Source: Nymphaea colorata
Lineage: Eukaryota; Streptophyta; Magnoliopsida; Nymphaeales; Nymphaeaceae
Assembly (NCBI RefSeq): GCF_008831285.2
Contig: NC_045138.2
Span: forward strand, 34,652,769-34,716,768
Direction: 5' to 3'
Length of the DNA: 64,000 bases
Below the pieces are notes generated by a model. The model searched no databases, was not told the origin of the DNA, and was given only the letters and a program-made list of their open reading frames with translations. A program made the position numbers and the translations under genes. The first letter of the stretch is position 1, and every line of letters begins with the position of its first letter. Shown one piece after another: positions 38,301 through 50,376 of the stretch.

Positions 38301-39470
38301 ATGCCCAACTCCAGCGTTTCGATATACAAATGCGCTTAACTGCCCAATAATTGGCTTGAGTAGTTGGAAAGGCAGGAATTCTTAAAGTTAGCTGCCACAT
38401 CGTTCTCGAATCAGACAAGCTGAACTCAGACTTGCATTTATTATTCAGAATTTGAGGGCATAACTTCTACTTACATCGGTGAACTTAACCCACCAACACC
38501 CCATCCGACCTCTACCAGTACTCTTGTGCCACAACCCCCCAACAATAGAAAATTGATGTACACTATTGATTTTCTGAGGAATGGGTATGATCTACACCTC
38601 ATAAGCTTCAATCCTTTATGCTGGACTTTCACATTTTAGAAATTTCAACGTCGTCCAGATTCGTCTCACTAAGTCCAAAAATTAAATCCATCTCTGCCTG
38701 CCCCTTTCTTACTCTTAGCCCTTAATTTGGACGCCAGAAGATATAACACTTAGCCCCCTCAAATCCTATTCTAGGTCTTCGCAAATTCTCATCCCTGCCT
38801 TCTTAGATCAAACAAGCAATTGAAACTACAGAATAGTTTATCTCTGTTGCTATAGGAATCCACGGGAGACCAGACAACTTTGTTCATGTGACAGAGGCAA
38901 CCACAAGGTCAAAATGGGTGTCCTTGTGACGCACTGAAAATGTGTTCATATCGTACATTTAGTCGCTCCATGTGAAAGGCTAAGGCTATGCTTTACCTCC
39001 TTATGCGCAACATGAATCGAATATATGTACGTGACCCGTCTGTATACATGTATTTGGATTATGTACAGCGTTTCAGCCAAGTGCTGAAACAGGCGGACGT
39101 GCAGAAGAAGACAAGCAATATTATAAGCAACTGGTGTCCACCATTACACTAACTTTAAACAATGGCAAAAGCGAAAAGATGAATCTCCAAACGATTAAAA
39201 GGTTTAAAGTTAAGGAAGCAAAGCTTTCGCCCTGGCTAATCACAGAATAGTATTGATGGAGTTGGTGAACTATAAACAATAGAGAAAAATGCCACACTTG
39301 CAGGCACGCTTTCCCATAAAGCAAACCGTTGCCGAGATATAATTAAAAAAAGAACACGGTCTACTGTTAATATAACGGATAAGCGAACTGTTTGGTATTG
39401 CAACATAACGCCGATGGTAGGTTTTTATGAAAAGAAAAATCTCGAAATGGCACCTCTTCACATGATTGAA
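35400..39470. other. Spacer upstream of the peroxidase gene
   Basis: No gene supported. There is a short GTTAA repeat at about 35760-35781. A phrase 'tcttgttttagctctgcaa' occurs twice, near 36961 and 37152, suggesting a local duplication. From 37900 to 38900 the plus strand is C/T-rich with few long A or G runs, which could be old retrotransposon sequence, but no domain or terminal repeat is visible. Confidence 0.45.
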
Positions 39471-39474
39471 GACC

Positions 39475-39482
39475 TATAAATA
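39475..39482 (+). promoter_or_regulatory. TATA box of the peroxidase gene
   Basis: TATAAATA lies 101-94 bases upstream of the ATG at 39576. It is a near-perfect plant TATA box and predicts transcription starting near 39505 with a leader of about 70 bases. Confidence 0.75.
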
Positions 39483-39575
39483 GGTTGCTCCATTGGTTGA
39501 GTCCAATTCACACAGAACAGCCCGTCTGAACTGCAAGAGCCTTTCTGTAGGAGGCAGAGAGTGAGAGTGACAAAT

Positions 39576-41077
<1,502 letters not shown>

Positions 41078-41251
41078 AAACACCAGGATCATGTTCCAGA
41101 CGTCAGTGCGAAGTCATCTGATTTTTTTTATTTAATTGAATTTTGTACCTTGTGAAATCACTTGAATTGTTTTGTTCTTTTCCTTTTTTGGGGTTTGTTT
41201 TGAAGTGTGTGAAATAACGTTCGGTCCGCGAAGTAAGTTCACTTCAACTAG

Positions 41252-41257
41252 AATAAA
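41252..41257 (+). terminator. Candidate polyadenylation signal of the peroxidase gene
   Basis: AATAAA lies 175 bases after the stop codon. It sits at the start of a 49-base tandem duplication. Plant poly-A signals are loose, so this is only a candidate. Confidence 0.4.
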
Positions 41258-41353
41258 ATCTTTTCCATCTGATTGTCTGAAGTAGTACTTTTTGCAATTT
41301 CTTAAAATCTTCTCCATCTGATTGTCTGAAGTAGTACTTTTTGCAATTTCTTA
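41256..41353. repeat. 49-base tandem duplication in the peroxidase 3' flank
   Basis: The stretch containing CCATCTGATTGTCTGAAGTA followed by GTACTTTTTGCAATTTCTT is present twice, offset by 49 bases, with one mismatch seen in the region before it. It may lie inside the 3' untranslated region. Confidence 0.85.
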
Positions 41354-41944
41354 TCATGCGTAAGCCAATTATGAAACAGTTGCAAGTTGGCAGTTCCAAA
41401 CGATGTTTTATTTCGTGGAGTATTTTTAATATGCTATCGCCTGAGTTAATCATAATTAAGTCTGGTCTCTTTTTGCCCTCCCGTGTTACTTTGGGGAGAA
41501 CAAAGTTTGAAACTTTTTGCATTAAAATTTAATTTCACTCAAGATGCAGAACTCCCCATGTATCAACCCAAGCATGATTTATTGTTAAACAGATCGAATT
41601 TGAGCTGTCAAATCTTACTAACTCGACCATGATTTCATATTTTCTTCATACATCCGACAACTGTGATACAATTGGCTAGAAATGCTTGCTAATCGTCTGA
41701 TAAATCTTGTACTCGTATTTTTGAAGGATGAACAAATTTGGGCGATGATGAAGAATCTGCCAAGGCCAGTGCCACTTGGTCCCACTCATGCAGCGCAAAA
41801 CACGCGTCGGTCAAGTTTCGACAATGTATACCATGGGAAAGATCTCCTACATTCATCTTTCTAAAAGCACAGTAGACTTGAGGGACACCGTGTGTATGCT
41901 TTCATGTGCTTAATTATTTACAAGTAGAAGAAAGCATAGATGGA

Positions 41945-43797
41945 CATATATATATATATATATCAACAAAACCTACACAAAAAAAACACGAAATTATGAG
42001 ACAAACTATATCTAATCAAACGCAACCTCCATCAACTCACAAAAGAACGAAATTATGGGACAAACTATATCTAATCAAATGCAACCTCCATCAACTCACA
42101 AAAGAAAGGACAACAAAAATTCCTAAATCAAAAACCTAAACACAGATACCCCCTCCCTTCCCAAAAAAAAAGAAAACAAGAAAAATGAAAGAAAAAAGAG
42201 AAGAATAGGGTCGGGAGAGGACGAACAAAAAGGAGACGCAATTGGGACAAAGACAGGAAGAAGAGGAAGAAGAAGAGGCAGAAAGGAAGACAGATCCGGC
42301 AGTAACTATCAATCCGGAGATACACCCCATCGGGAAAGGGAGATCCCCCACAGTCCAGCCACAAACATAGAAAGCGAGGTACCCGAGAAGAAGATCGCCG
42401 CCGAAGGCCGCCGGAGATGGAGAGATCGCCACCGAACCTAGGGCACCGGGAGGGAAGAGAGAGAGAGACAGAGAGAGAGGAAGCCGGAAAACCCGTTTAG
42501 GCCGGGGAATGATAATCAATCTCCAACAGGCCATCAAACCCCCGGGTTTAGAAGACTCCATCCTTTGCTCGGGTGTGTAAACCGCACAAGAGTCAGGGGT
42601 TTACCGTCACTCAAACAACTACCGTACTTCCATCTTTAGGTGGGTGTTTGTAATAAGCCTATAAGGCGAGGAGTTTTTGCAAGTTTTCTAAATGGGTGGC
42701 AAAGAGTAGGGTGAACACATTCGGCTACAGATGGAAGTATGGTAGTTGTTTGAGTGACGGTAAAACCCCGACTCTTGTGCGTTTTGCACACCTGAGCAAG
42801 GGATGGAGTCTTCTAAACCCGGGGGTTTGATGGTCTTTTTGGAGATTCATTATCATTCCCCGGCCTAAACGAGTTTACCGGCTTCCTCTCTCTGTCTCTC
42901 TCCCTCTCTTCCCTCCCGGTGCCCTAGGTTCGGTGGTGATTTCTCCATCTCCGGCGGCCTTCGACGGCGATCTTCTTCTCGAGTATCTCGCTTTCTCTAT
43001 TTGTGGCTGGACTGTGGGGGATCCCCCTTTACGGATGGGGTGTATCTCTGGATCGATAGTTACTGCCAGGTCTGTCTTCCTTTCTGCCGCTTCTTCTTGT
43101 CCATGTCCCAATTGTGTCTCTTTTTTGTTTGTCTTCTCGTGCTCTCGACCCTATTCTTCTCTTTTTTCTTTCATTTTTCTTGTTTTCTCTTTTCGGGGGA
43201 AGGGAGTGGGTATTTGTGTTTAGGTTTTCTATTTAGGAATTCTTGTTGTCCTTTATTTTGTGAGTTGATGGAGGTTGTGTTTGATTAGATATAGTTTGTC
43301 CCATAATTTCATGCTCTTTTTGTGTAGGTTTTGTTGGGATTGTGGTGCTATTTTGTGGTTTTTGCTCTTTGTTCTGTCTGTGTTATGTCTTATTTGATCT
43401 TGGTGCAATTTTTGTAGCATTGCGGATTTGGAACTTTTATAGTTTTAGTATGTTTATGCATGGGCAGGTTTTTTGTAAGTTGGGAGCCTGAAAAGTGTTG
43501 ATTGATAATGTCTTACGCATACTTATTCAAGTACATAATCACTGGGGATACAAGTCAGTGTTCTTCTCTATCGTTGTTACATTGAGCAATGAGTATCATA
43601 TGTTCTGTCTTACTTTTCTGCCTTCAAATCAATAATTAAGATGGATGGATTTACAATCTTCTTTGGAATCTTACTTTTTATTATCGTAGGCTTTCCTCGC
43701 AGCTGAAGTTTCATAGCAGTTTGTCACAATCATCCATTGAACAATCCACATGTGCTGCAATGTGCATAGGAGTGGTCTTTACGAAAATTTTATGTAC
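41945..43797. mobile_element. Foldback element, copy 1
   Basis: A long inverted repeat has its left arm at about 41964-42641 and its right arm at about 42729-43340, around an 87-base loop. Arm pairs match closely at both ends: CAACAAAACCTACAC at the left edge pairs with GTGTAGGTTTTGTTG near 43325. At the inner edge, CACTCAAACAACTACCGTAC pairs with its inverse near 42739. The left arm is cut by a TA microsatellite at 41945-41962, while the right arm continues to about 43797 with sequence shared with copy 2. It contains CT-rich and CGG-rich stretches like a gene's leader. Long open frames in the arms occur in all four arms and are not convincing genes. Class (foldback or Mutator-like) is inferred from structure. 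Confidence 0.65.
41990..42108. repeat. 59-base tandem duplication inside the left foldback arm
   Basis: The unit beginning GAAATTATG(A/G)GACAAAC and ending near CAACTCACAAAAGAA occurs twice with an offset of 59 bases. The matching right arm holds only one copy, so the duplication came after the arms formed. Confidence 0.85.
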
Positions 43798-44915
43798 AAC
43801 CTTAACTCTCTATCATTCCCAATCATCCACTCTCCATGCCCAAGGCCTCATTATTTCCTCCTCGTAATTCACCTTCCCCTTCTCTTCGTTAACCTCACCC
43901 TCCATTAACTATCTCTTTCTCGTGAACATACCCTCTCATTACTCTCTTCCTCGTAACTTCCCTTCTCTCATCCTTGCTCTTGCCTCGTGACTCATAGAGG
44001 CTTAATCATTCTCCTACCTCGTGAACCTCTAACCCTAATCATATCCTCGCAAGCCCAATCCTCATCATGCTCCCTTCCAGTCCCTAGGCTAGCCTTAACT
44101 CCTCCACTTGTTCGAGCCTTCATCAATCCTCACCAAGTCCCTAGCTAGGCCATTACTTCCCCTCACTTTTCCGAGCCTAACCGTAACGTCCCACTTAACC
44201 CACACCCCCACCCCCCACCCCCCTTTAATGAGAACCCATATTAACCCCTTCCCCTTAGTCCCAAGGTCCCTAGAGAATGCGACCTAGTTAGTGCTTTTTC
44301 CGAGTCCCAACTAGCCTTAAACCCTCTCTTAACTCCCTCGTTGACCACGTCCCATAATCCTCACTCACATTCACGAGTTTAGGTTAGACCCAACTCAGTT
44401 GTAGTTGACCAAGCCCAGTCAACTCTAGACTACCCAAGCGAGTCCTAACCCACATCCTACCTCGGGTTAGCCCAGACCACCTCTTACTCCTCTAAGCTCT
44501 CTCACTTATTGAGCTTAGCCTTCCTTACCTCAGAGTCTTGTAGTTATGTCCTTTCGAGGTTGATAGTCTCTTCACCCTTCCAACCGACGCTCTCCTAGCA
44601 ATCGTCGGCATCACCTACTCGTTGGCCAGGCGGGCCAACCTCAATATCATCCATCCTCAGCCAGCAGGGCCGAGCCCTTCAGCAGCATCTCTCGTCCTCG
44701 GAAGGCGGCCGAGCCACTTCCACCAACACCGTCCTTCAGCCAGTCGGTCCAAGCCACCTCCATCCCTCCGCCCAACTTGCTGATAGCCATCGGCTGTAGG
44801 TCGAGTCATTGCTTCCGCAGGTCTAGTTTTAGGGTCTAGCCGAGGTTGTATGTCCGGCTAGGTCTTGTAATCGGTTTGCTTTTGCTTAGGAGTTATTGGG
44901 AGATACACCTCATCG
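43798..44915. other. C-rich, G-poor block between the foldback copies
   Basis: About 1.1 kb with strong strand asymmetry: the plus strand is rich in C and T and poor in G over most of its length, with many CCCTAAC-like and ACCTC-like phrases. It has no useful open frame. Such asymmetric sequence is often the untranslated part of an LTR retrotransposon, but no LTR ends or coding remnants confirm this. Confidence 0.4.
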
Positions 44916-46481
44916 AAATTGGGACAAAGACAAGAAGAAGAGGAAGAAGAAGCGGCAGAAAGGAAGGCAGATCCGACAGTAACTATCAATCTGGAGATAC
45001 ACCCCATCAGAAAAGGGAGATCCCCCACAGTCCAGCAACAAACAGAGAAAGCGAGATACCCGAGAAGAAGATCGCCGCCGAAGGCCGTCGGAGATGGAGA
45101 GATCGCCACCGAACCTAGGGCACCGGGAGGGAAGAGAGAGAGAGATAGAGAGAGAGGAAGTCGGTAAACCCGTTTAGGCCGGGGAATGATAATCAATCTC
45201 CAAAAAAACCATCAAACCCCCGGGTTTAGAAGACTTCATCCCTTGCTCGGGTGTATAAAATGCACAAGAGTCGGGGTTTTACCGTCACTCAAACAACTAC
45301 CGTACTTCCTTCTTTAGGTGGGTGTTTGTAATAAGCCTATAAGGCAAGGAGTTTTTGCAAGTTTTCTAGAAGGGCGGCAAAGAGTAGGGTGAATGCATTT
45401 GGCTACAGATGGAAATATAGTAGTTGTTTGAGTGACGGTAAAACCCCGACTCTGCGTTTTACACACCCGAGAAAGGGATGGAGTCTTCTAAACCCGGGGG
45501 TTTGATGGTCTTTTTGGAGATTGATTATCATTTCTCGACCTTAATGGGTTAACCAGCTTCCTCTCTCTCTCTCTCTCTTCCCTCCCGGTGCCCTAGGTTC
45601 GGTGGCGATCTCTTCATCTTCGGCGGCCTTCGGCGGCGATCTTCTTCTCGGTTATCTCGCTTTCTCTGTTTGTGGCTGGACTGTGGGGGATCTCCCTTTT
45701 TCGATGGGTGTATCTCCGCATTGATAGTTACTGTCGGATCTGTCTTCCTTTCTGCCGCTTCTTCTTCATCTTCTTCTTGTTTTTGTCCCAATTACGTCTC
45801 CTTTTTGTTTGTCCTCTCGCGCTCCCGACCCTATTCTTCTCTTTTTTCTTTCATTTTTCTTGTTTTCTCTTTTTGGGGGAAGGGAGGGGGTATTTGTATT
45901 TAGGTTTTCGATTTAGGAATTCATGTGGTCTTTTCTTTTGTGAGTTGATGGAGGTTGCGTTTTATTAGATATAGTTTGTCCCATAATGTCGCGCTCTTTT
46001 TGTGTAGGTTTTGTTGGGATCGTGCTGCTATTTTGTAGTTTTTGTTCTTTGTTCTATATGTGTTATTTCTTATTTGATCTTGGTGCAATTTTTGTTGCAT
46101 TGCGGATTTGGAATTTTTATAGTTTTAGTATGTTTATGCACGGGCAGGTCTTTTGTAAGTTGGGAGCTTGAAATGTGTTGATTGATAATGTTTTACGCAT
46201 ACTTATTCTAGTACATAATCATTGGGGATATAGGTCAGTGTTCTTCTTTGTCGTTGTTACATTGAGCAATGAGTATCATGTGTCCTGTCTTACTTTTCTA
46301 CCTTCAAATCAATAATTAAGATGGATGAATTTACAATCTTCTTTGGAATCTTACGTTTTATTATCGTAGGCTTCTCTCGCATCTGAAGTTTCATAGTAGT
46401 TTGTCACTCTTTTTCATCCATTGAACAATCTGCATGTGCTGCAATGTGTAGTCTAAGAGTGGTCTTTACGGAAATTTTATG
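44916..46481. mobile_element. Foldback element, copy 2
   Basis: A second inverted repeat carries the same loop in the same orientation (TTAGGTGGGTGTTTGTAATA at 45314, against 42636 in copy 1), an offset of 2678 bases. The left arm is shorter and starts at the point equivalent to 42239 of copy 1. The right arm runs to about 46481, the position equivalent to the end of copy 1. The two copies are therefore direct duplicates of one foldback unit, not independent insertions. No transposase is seen. Confidence 0.65.
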
Positions 46482-47216
46482 TCTTCTATAACCTATACTT
46501 TAAGTTTTCCCAAATGCTTAGTTGTGTTATTTTGCATTTTTCATGTTATCTAATAGTTTTTTTTATTATGGATAACGTACTTTTCCGGCTTAGCTTATGT
46601 TGGGGAATCATACTTTTTATTTTGGAAAATGGTTGCTTTTGTTGCTGTAACACATCCTACACTGAGTATGAGGTTTAAAGGGCAGCCTTCTTTTGTTTTT
46701 TGGGAAAGTGCGTCTTATCTTTTCTGGAAATCAGGATAGGTTTTATATGTACAAACAATGGATGCCATTATTTGACATTCTTCACATGAAAATCATTCAA
46801 AAACAAGTAGGAACATCATTAACGGCCAATCAATTTGGTCTAAGCACGGCAGACCGGTGGGTCGGTGGCCTGGGTCAGGTCCGCCATGCTCATTCCTCCT
46901 TCCTTAGTTTTTTGTGTGGTGGGGAAGGACACGTTCTGTTATTTATGAAAGGCCTAGTAAGACGGTGGATCGCCGGCAAGGAGTTTTCCCTTCACAATTC
47001 ACGTGGTGATTATTTTATTTTATAAATCACTGGGTTGGTGTAAAGTTTGAAAACCACTAACACATTATAGTTTTCTCGTTTAAGCTCGTATTTTAGTTCT
47101 TATATTGTGATTAATCATGTTCCATGAATCTAAGATTAAGACGGATCGTGAACCCCAATTGAGTCAGACCCGTGTACGTCTCTCTCTTTTTTTGTGTGAA
47201 CCGTAGCGATATTACT
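46482..47216. other. Spacer
   Basis: AT-rich sequence with one open frame at 46693-47025 that shows no recognised domain. Nothing is supported. Confidence 0.45.
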
Positions 47217-49150
47217 TGTCACGACCCAATTTTTGACACCAAAAATTTTCTTTCATTTCTATAATAGCGGAAGCAATATTGAGTCATGACCAGAACATAC
47301 GACATTGTTTTATTTCAATAATAAAATACTTGGACCCAAACAAAATAACCACAAATCCCCAAAACCGACGCAGTGCCCAGAATGCCAATGCCCGTCCATC
47401 ACAAGACTGAGGTCGTCGCTCCAAAGCCAAAATCTATCAATGGCTACCTGTAGATAGAAAGAATGGTCAGAATTCCTCTGAGTATGAGAAAATCCAGACA
47501 TGAATGAAACATTGCCCAAAATAATATTTAGTTTCGTAAAACGAATCCAAAAAGGCCTTATGAACTACAGCCATAAGTTTTCCAAAACTTTATACACACA
47601 AAAGTTACGACCCATTATCAGAACAAAACGAGGTGTGCACAACCTCCCAAACATTTCGTAGGCTTCCAACCGTGGTTCTCTGACGATGTCATGGTCATCG
47701 TGCCGAGCAACAGAAATCCCCATGGGCACTCACGGGCAGAACAGAACATATCTTCACCAGGCGATCCAACGGATCGAGGGCACCTGAAGTGAAGCCTCCT
47801 GAGATATCCCAGATCGCCGCTGCAGCAACATGGCCCCTCTAGGAACCCGGTTTGAGGGACCAGGAGATGTCTCTCTCCCAACACAGCAGCAGTACCCCGG
47901 GCCCTTGTGCCGCCCAATACCCTGTGGGCCCTCCAGTACAGCCAGAGGAGTGTGACCACTACCTCCCGGGACAAAACCAAACACTGGACAAAACAGAAAG
48001 CTCGCACTCGCATAAACCATCGCACAAAGTCCACGTTTCGCCTTCGAATTTCAAAAGTGAGGGTTTTCAATACTAGACATCGTCTAGTACCTCTCACAGA
48101 AACCGCCCTCAGGCTCGGTTTCTCAGACAGAAACAACAAGACATTTCTAATTCAATTTAATGACAACGAAGCAAAGTCGAGTAGTAATGCCATAAAGCAA
48201 AACACATCACGTTTAAAATTAACACAATAATCACTATTTCAAAACAAGATAGTTCAATAGCCTTCTCCTGAAATTTAAATAACCCAAAAGGTACCACAGA
48301 GCAATAAAATATAACATTACGTTTTTCCTTCGAAATTACAAACAAATATAAGAAAACCCCCTTTTTGACAATTTAAGAAACTGAGAGGGTACCAAAACGT
48401 GATTTCACATTAAACACCCGGTTTTTACTGAAAATTTCTCTCACAAACCTCTTTTTGAAGAGGTTTTCAGCAAAAACGTTGTGGCATTGTCTTCTAAAAT
48501 TTATAACAGCTTATTCGTAAATTATGCTAATTAGGTGGACCCGCTTTGTAATTTTTCCAACTTAACGTAAAAAAGGCCGACGCTCTTTTTTTCTCTCATT
48601 TCACGCCTCGTTTTCTCTCTCCTACGAGCTGCTCCTCCGTCTTCTTCTCGCTCGACCAGCGGTGGGGATTCCACCGTTCGTTCTCAACCCAAAACCGGAG
48701 AGAAACTCTTCTCCTGCTGCGACATTCCGGCGTTGGGTTTCTACGTCGCTGCGCCACCCGTCGCCTTCCGCCGCCGCCACCACCTGCTCTCGTGCTTCTA
48801 GCATTGCCCTCGTGAGAAACCTTGACAAAGAGAAAGAAGGGCTGTCGGGCCCTCCACTGCTCGGTTGCAACAGCAGTTGCCGCTACCTCTTTCCCTTGCT
48901 CTCGTTCTCTCAAGTAGGAGAGCAACGACTGAAGCTGCGTTCCACAAGCCACCAGTATGAGGAAGGTGGCTGGTCTTCGGATCGATCGAGTGGCAGTGCC
49001 TGCGCATCACTGCGTTCCTTCTTTCCTGTTTGTTTTTAGATTTGGGGTTCACCGCAAGTCGATCAAAGCATGTCATGTCCTCTGTCCATGTTGCTTGGAA
49101 CTTCCCCCTTTTATTATTACTATTTTTTTTCTTCTCTGCTAGTATCATAG
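47217..49150. repeat. Possible retrotransposon LTR or untranslated segment
   Basis: The left edge reads TGTCACGACCCAATTTTTGA, which resembles the TGTCACGACCC start of many plant Ty3/gypsy LTRs. The following 1.3 kb is AT-rich with a moderately GC-rich centre, and then a CT/CCG-rich stretch at 48590-48800 resembles the transcribed part of such LTRs. No matching second LTR, primer binding site or coding remnant was found, so a solo LTR is the best guess. Open frames here, including 48662-49039 and the opposite-strand frame at 47618-48139, look like by-products of GC-rich sequence. Confidence 0.35.
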
Positions 49151-49408
49151 CAGGTTCGGGAAGACAACCGAGTCTTCCCACTGCAGATTGGTATCGCTCC
49201 TTCTGTGGCCCGACCCTCTCAGAGGGTTCATGTATCAAATCTTTATATTATTTGAGGTCGTCTATGTTTCGGTTCTTTGTGGATAAAACGAAATTATACC
49301 TAGCATGCTATTTCCGTTCCAGTCTTCAATAACTCACTCATGCATATGTATCTAGAAATTCAAAATATACAGGCTTCATGCTCCATTCATGATTGAAAAT
49401 CCCCATAC

Positions 49409-49464
49409 CTCTGAAAATCTTGACAGCAACTTCTGCCTCTGGTTCCTTTCCAGCAGCCACAAAC
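49409..49464 (-). other. Exon-like 56-base fragment
   Basis: Between AG and GTATGG on the minus strand is a short open segment coding FVAAGKEPEAEVAVKIFR. It has good acceptor and donor context and a protein-like composition. No adjoining exons were found and the family is not recognised. It may be a captured or decayed exon. Confidence 0.25.
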
Positions 49465-50376
49465 CTCTACTCCAACAAGAGAGCAAGAAGAAGGACGTTA
49501 CGTTCTCTCTCTCTTTCTATCGTTGAGTCGCTAGGCAACAAGAAATGGATCACGGGCAAGCACACGATGTTCATACGAAGGTCAAATCTAATCCAAACCA
49601 TTCCATGACAAGGGGTTGCAACGTCGATTTGTACTAGAGCACCAGTAACCAACAGTTGTCGGAGTTCCCTCCTCCTCCTTATAACCTAATATTCCAATTA
49701 GGTCTAGTCAGGCGCATACTAGCAATTTCACCACGAAAGAAAGAATTATGGAACAGGAATGGAACTTGAACGAATCTGAACCTCCCTCTCAATTGCGTGC
49801 AGAACATTCGATCTGCCTGTGCACAGGGAATTCATGAATCAAAATAAGGATTTCGATAGCCAATAAAATAAGCGTCGTTTCGGTGGTTAAGTCTTACCAC
49901 AACTTATATACACGGCCACAACGGAAACTCGAACCTTGTCCTTTTCTCACGTGGCTGCGCATCAGCGCAATCACAATCCAGTGTAGAACATATTCGTAAA
50001 TTGGAAGGAAAATGAATTTTACATGTAAGCCGAAAGATGCAAGATAACGTCCATGTTAAGCCTATAACTTCCCATGAAGCAGCTTCCAGTGTACATGCTG
50101 GTATGCATTGTGGGCACATTGCTTGAGCTACGCAGGAAAAGTCTTCTTAGCACCCTCTTTGGAGATGTCCGTTCCAACACAACACTGGGAAGACGATCCA
50201 ACATCAAGCAGGCTAGTAAACATGTCTCACTGCTGCTGACCAGTTCCACAACATCATGGTTAGTGCACCCGAAAGAACCACCCTGTGATGGGTTCAACCG
50301 TATTTTCACCTTGTCGAGCATAAAGGATGTAAAGTCTTCAAGCCCATTGAAGTAGCCAAGACAGTTCAGCCTCTTC

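Noticed and set aside
42124..45968. Several open frames of 77-141 codons with similar wording in the foldback arms
   Set aside because: The same frame appears in all four inverted arms on both strands, is made of CT-rich and CGG-rich sequence and has no domain or splice model. It follows from the repeat, not from a gene family.
47618..48139. A 173-codon open frame on the minus strand
   Set aside because: It has skewed composition (Arg, Leu, Cys, Gly), no recognised domain, and lies in a segment that looks like an LTR.
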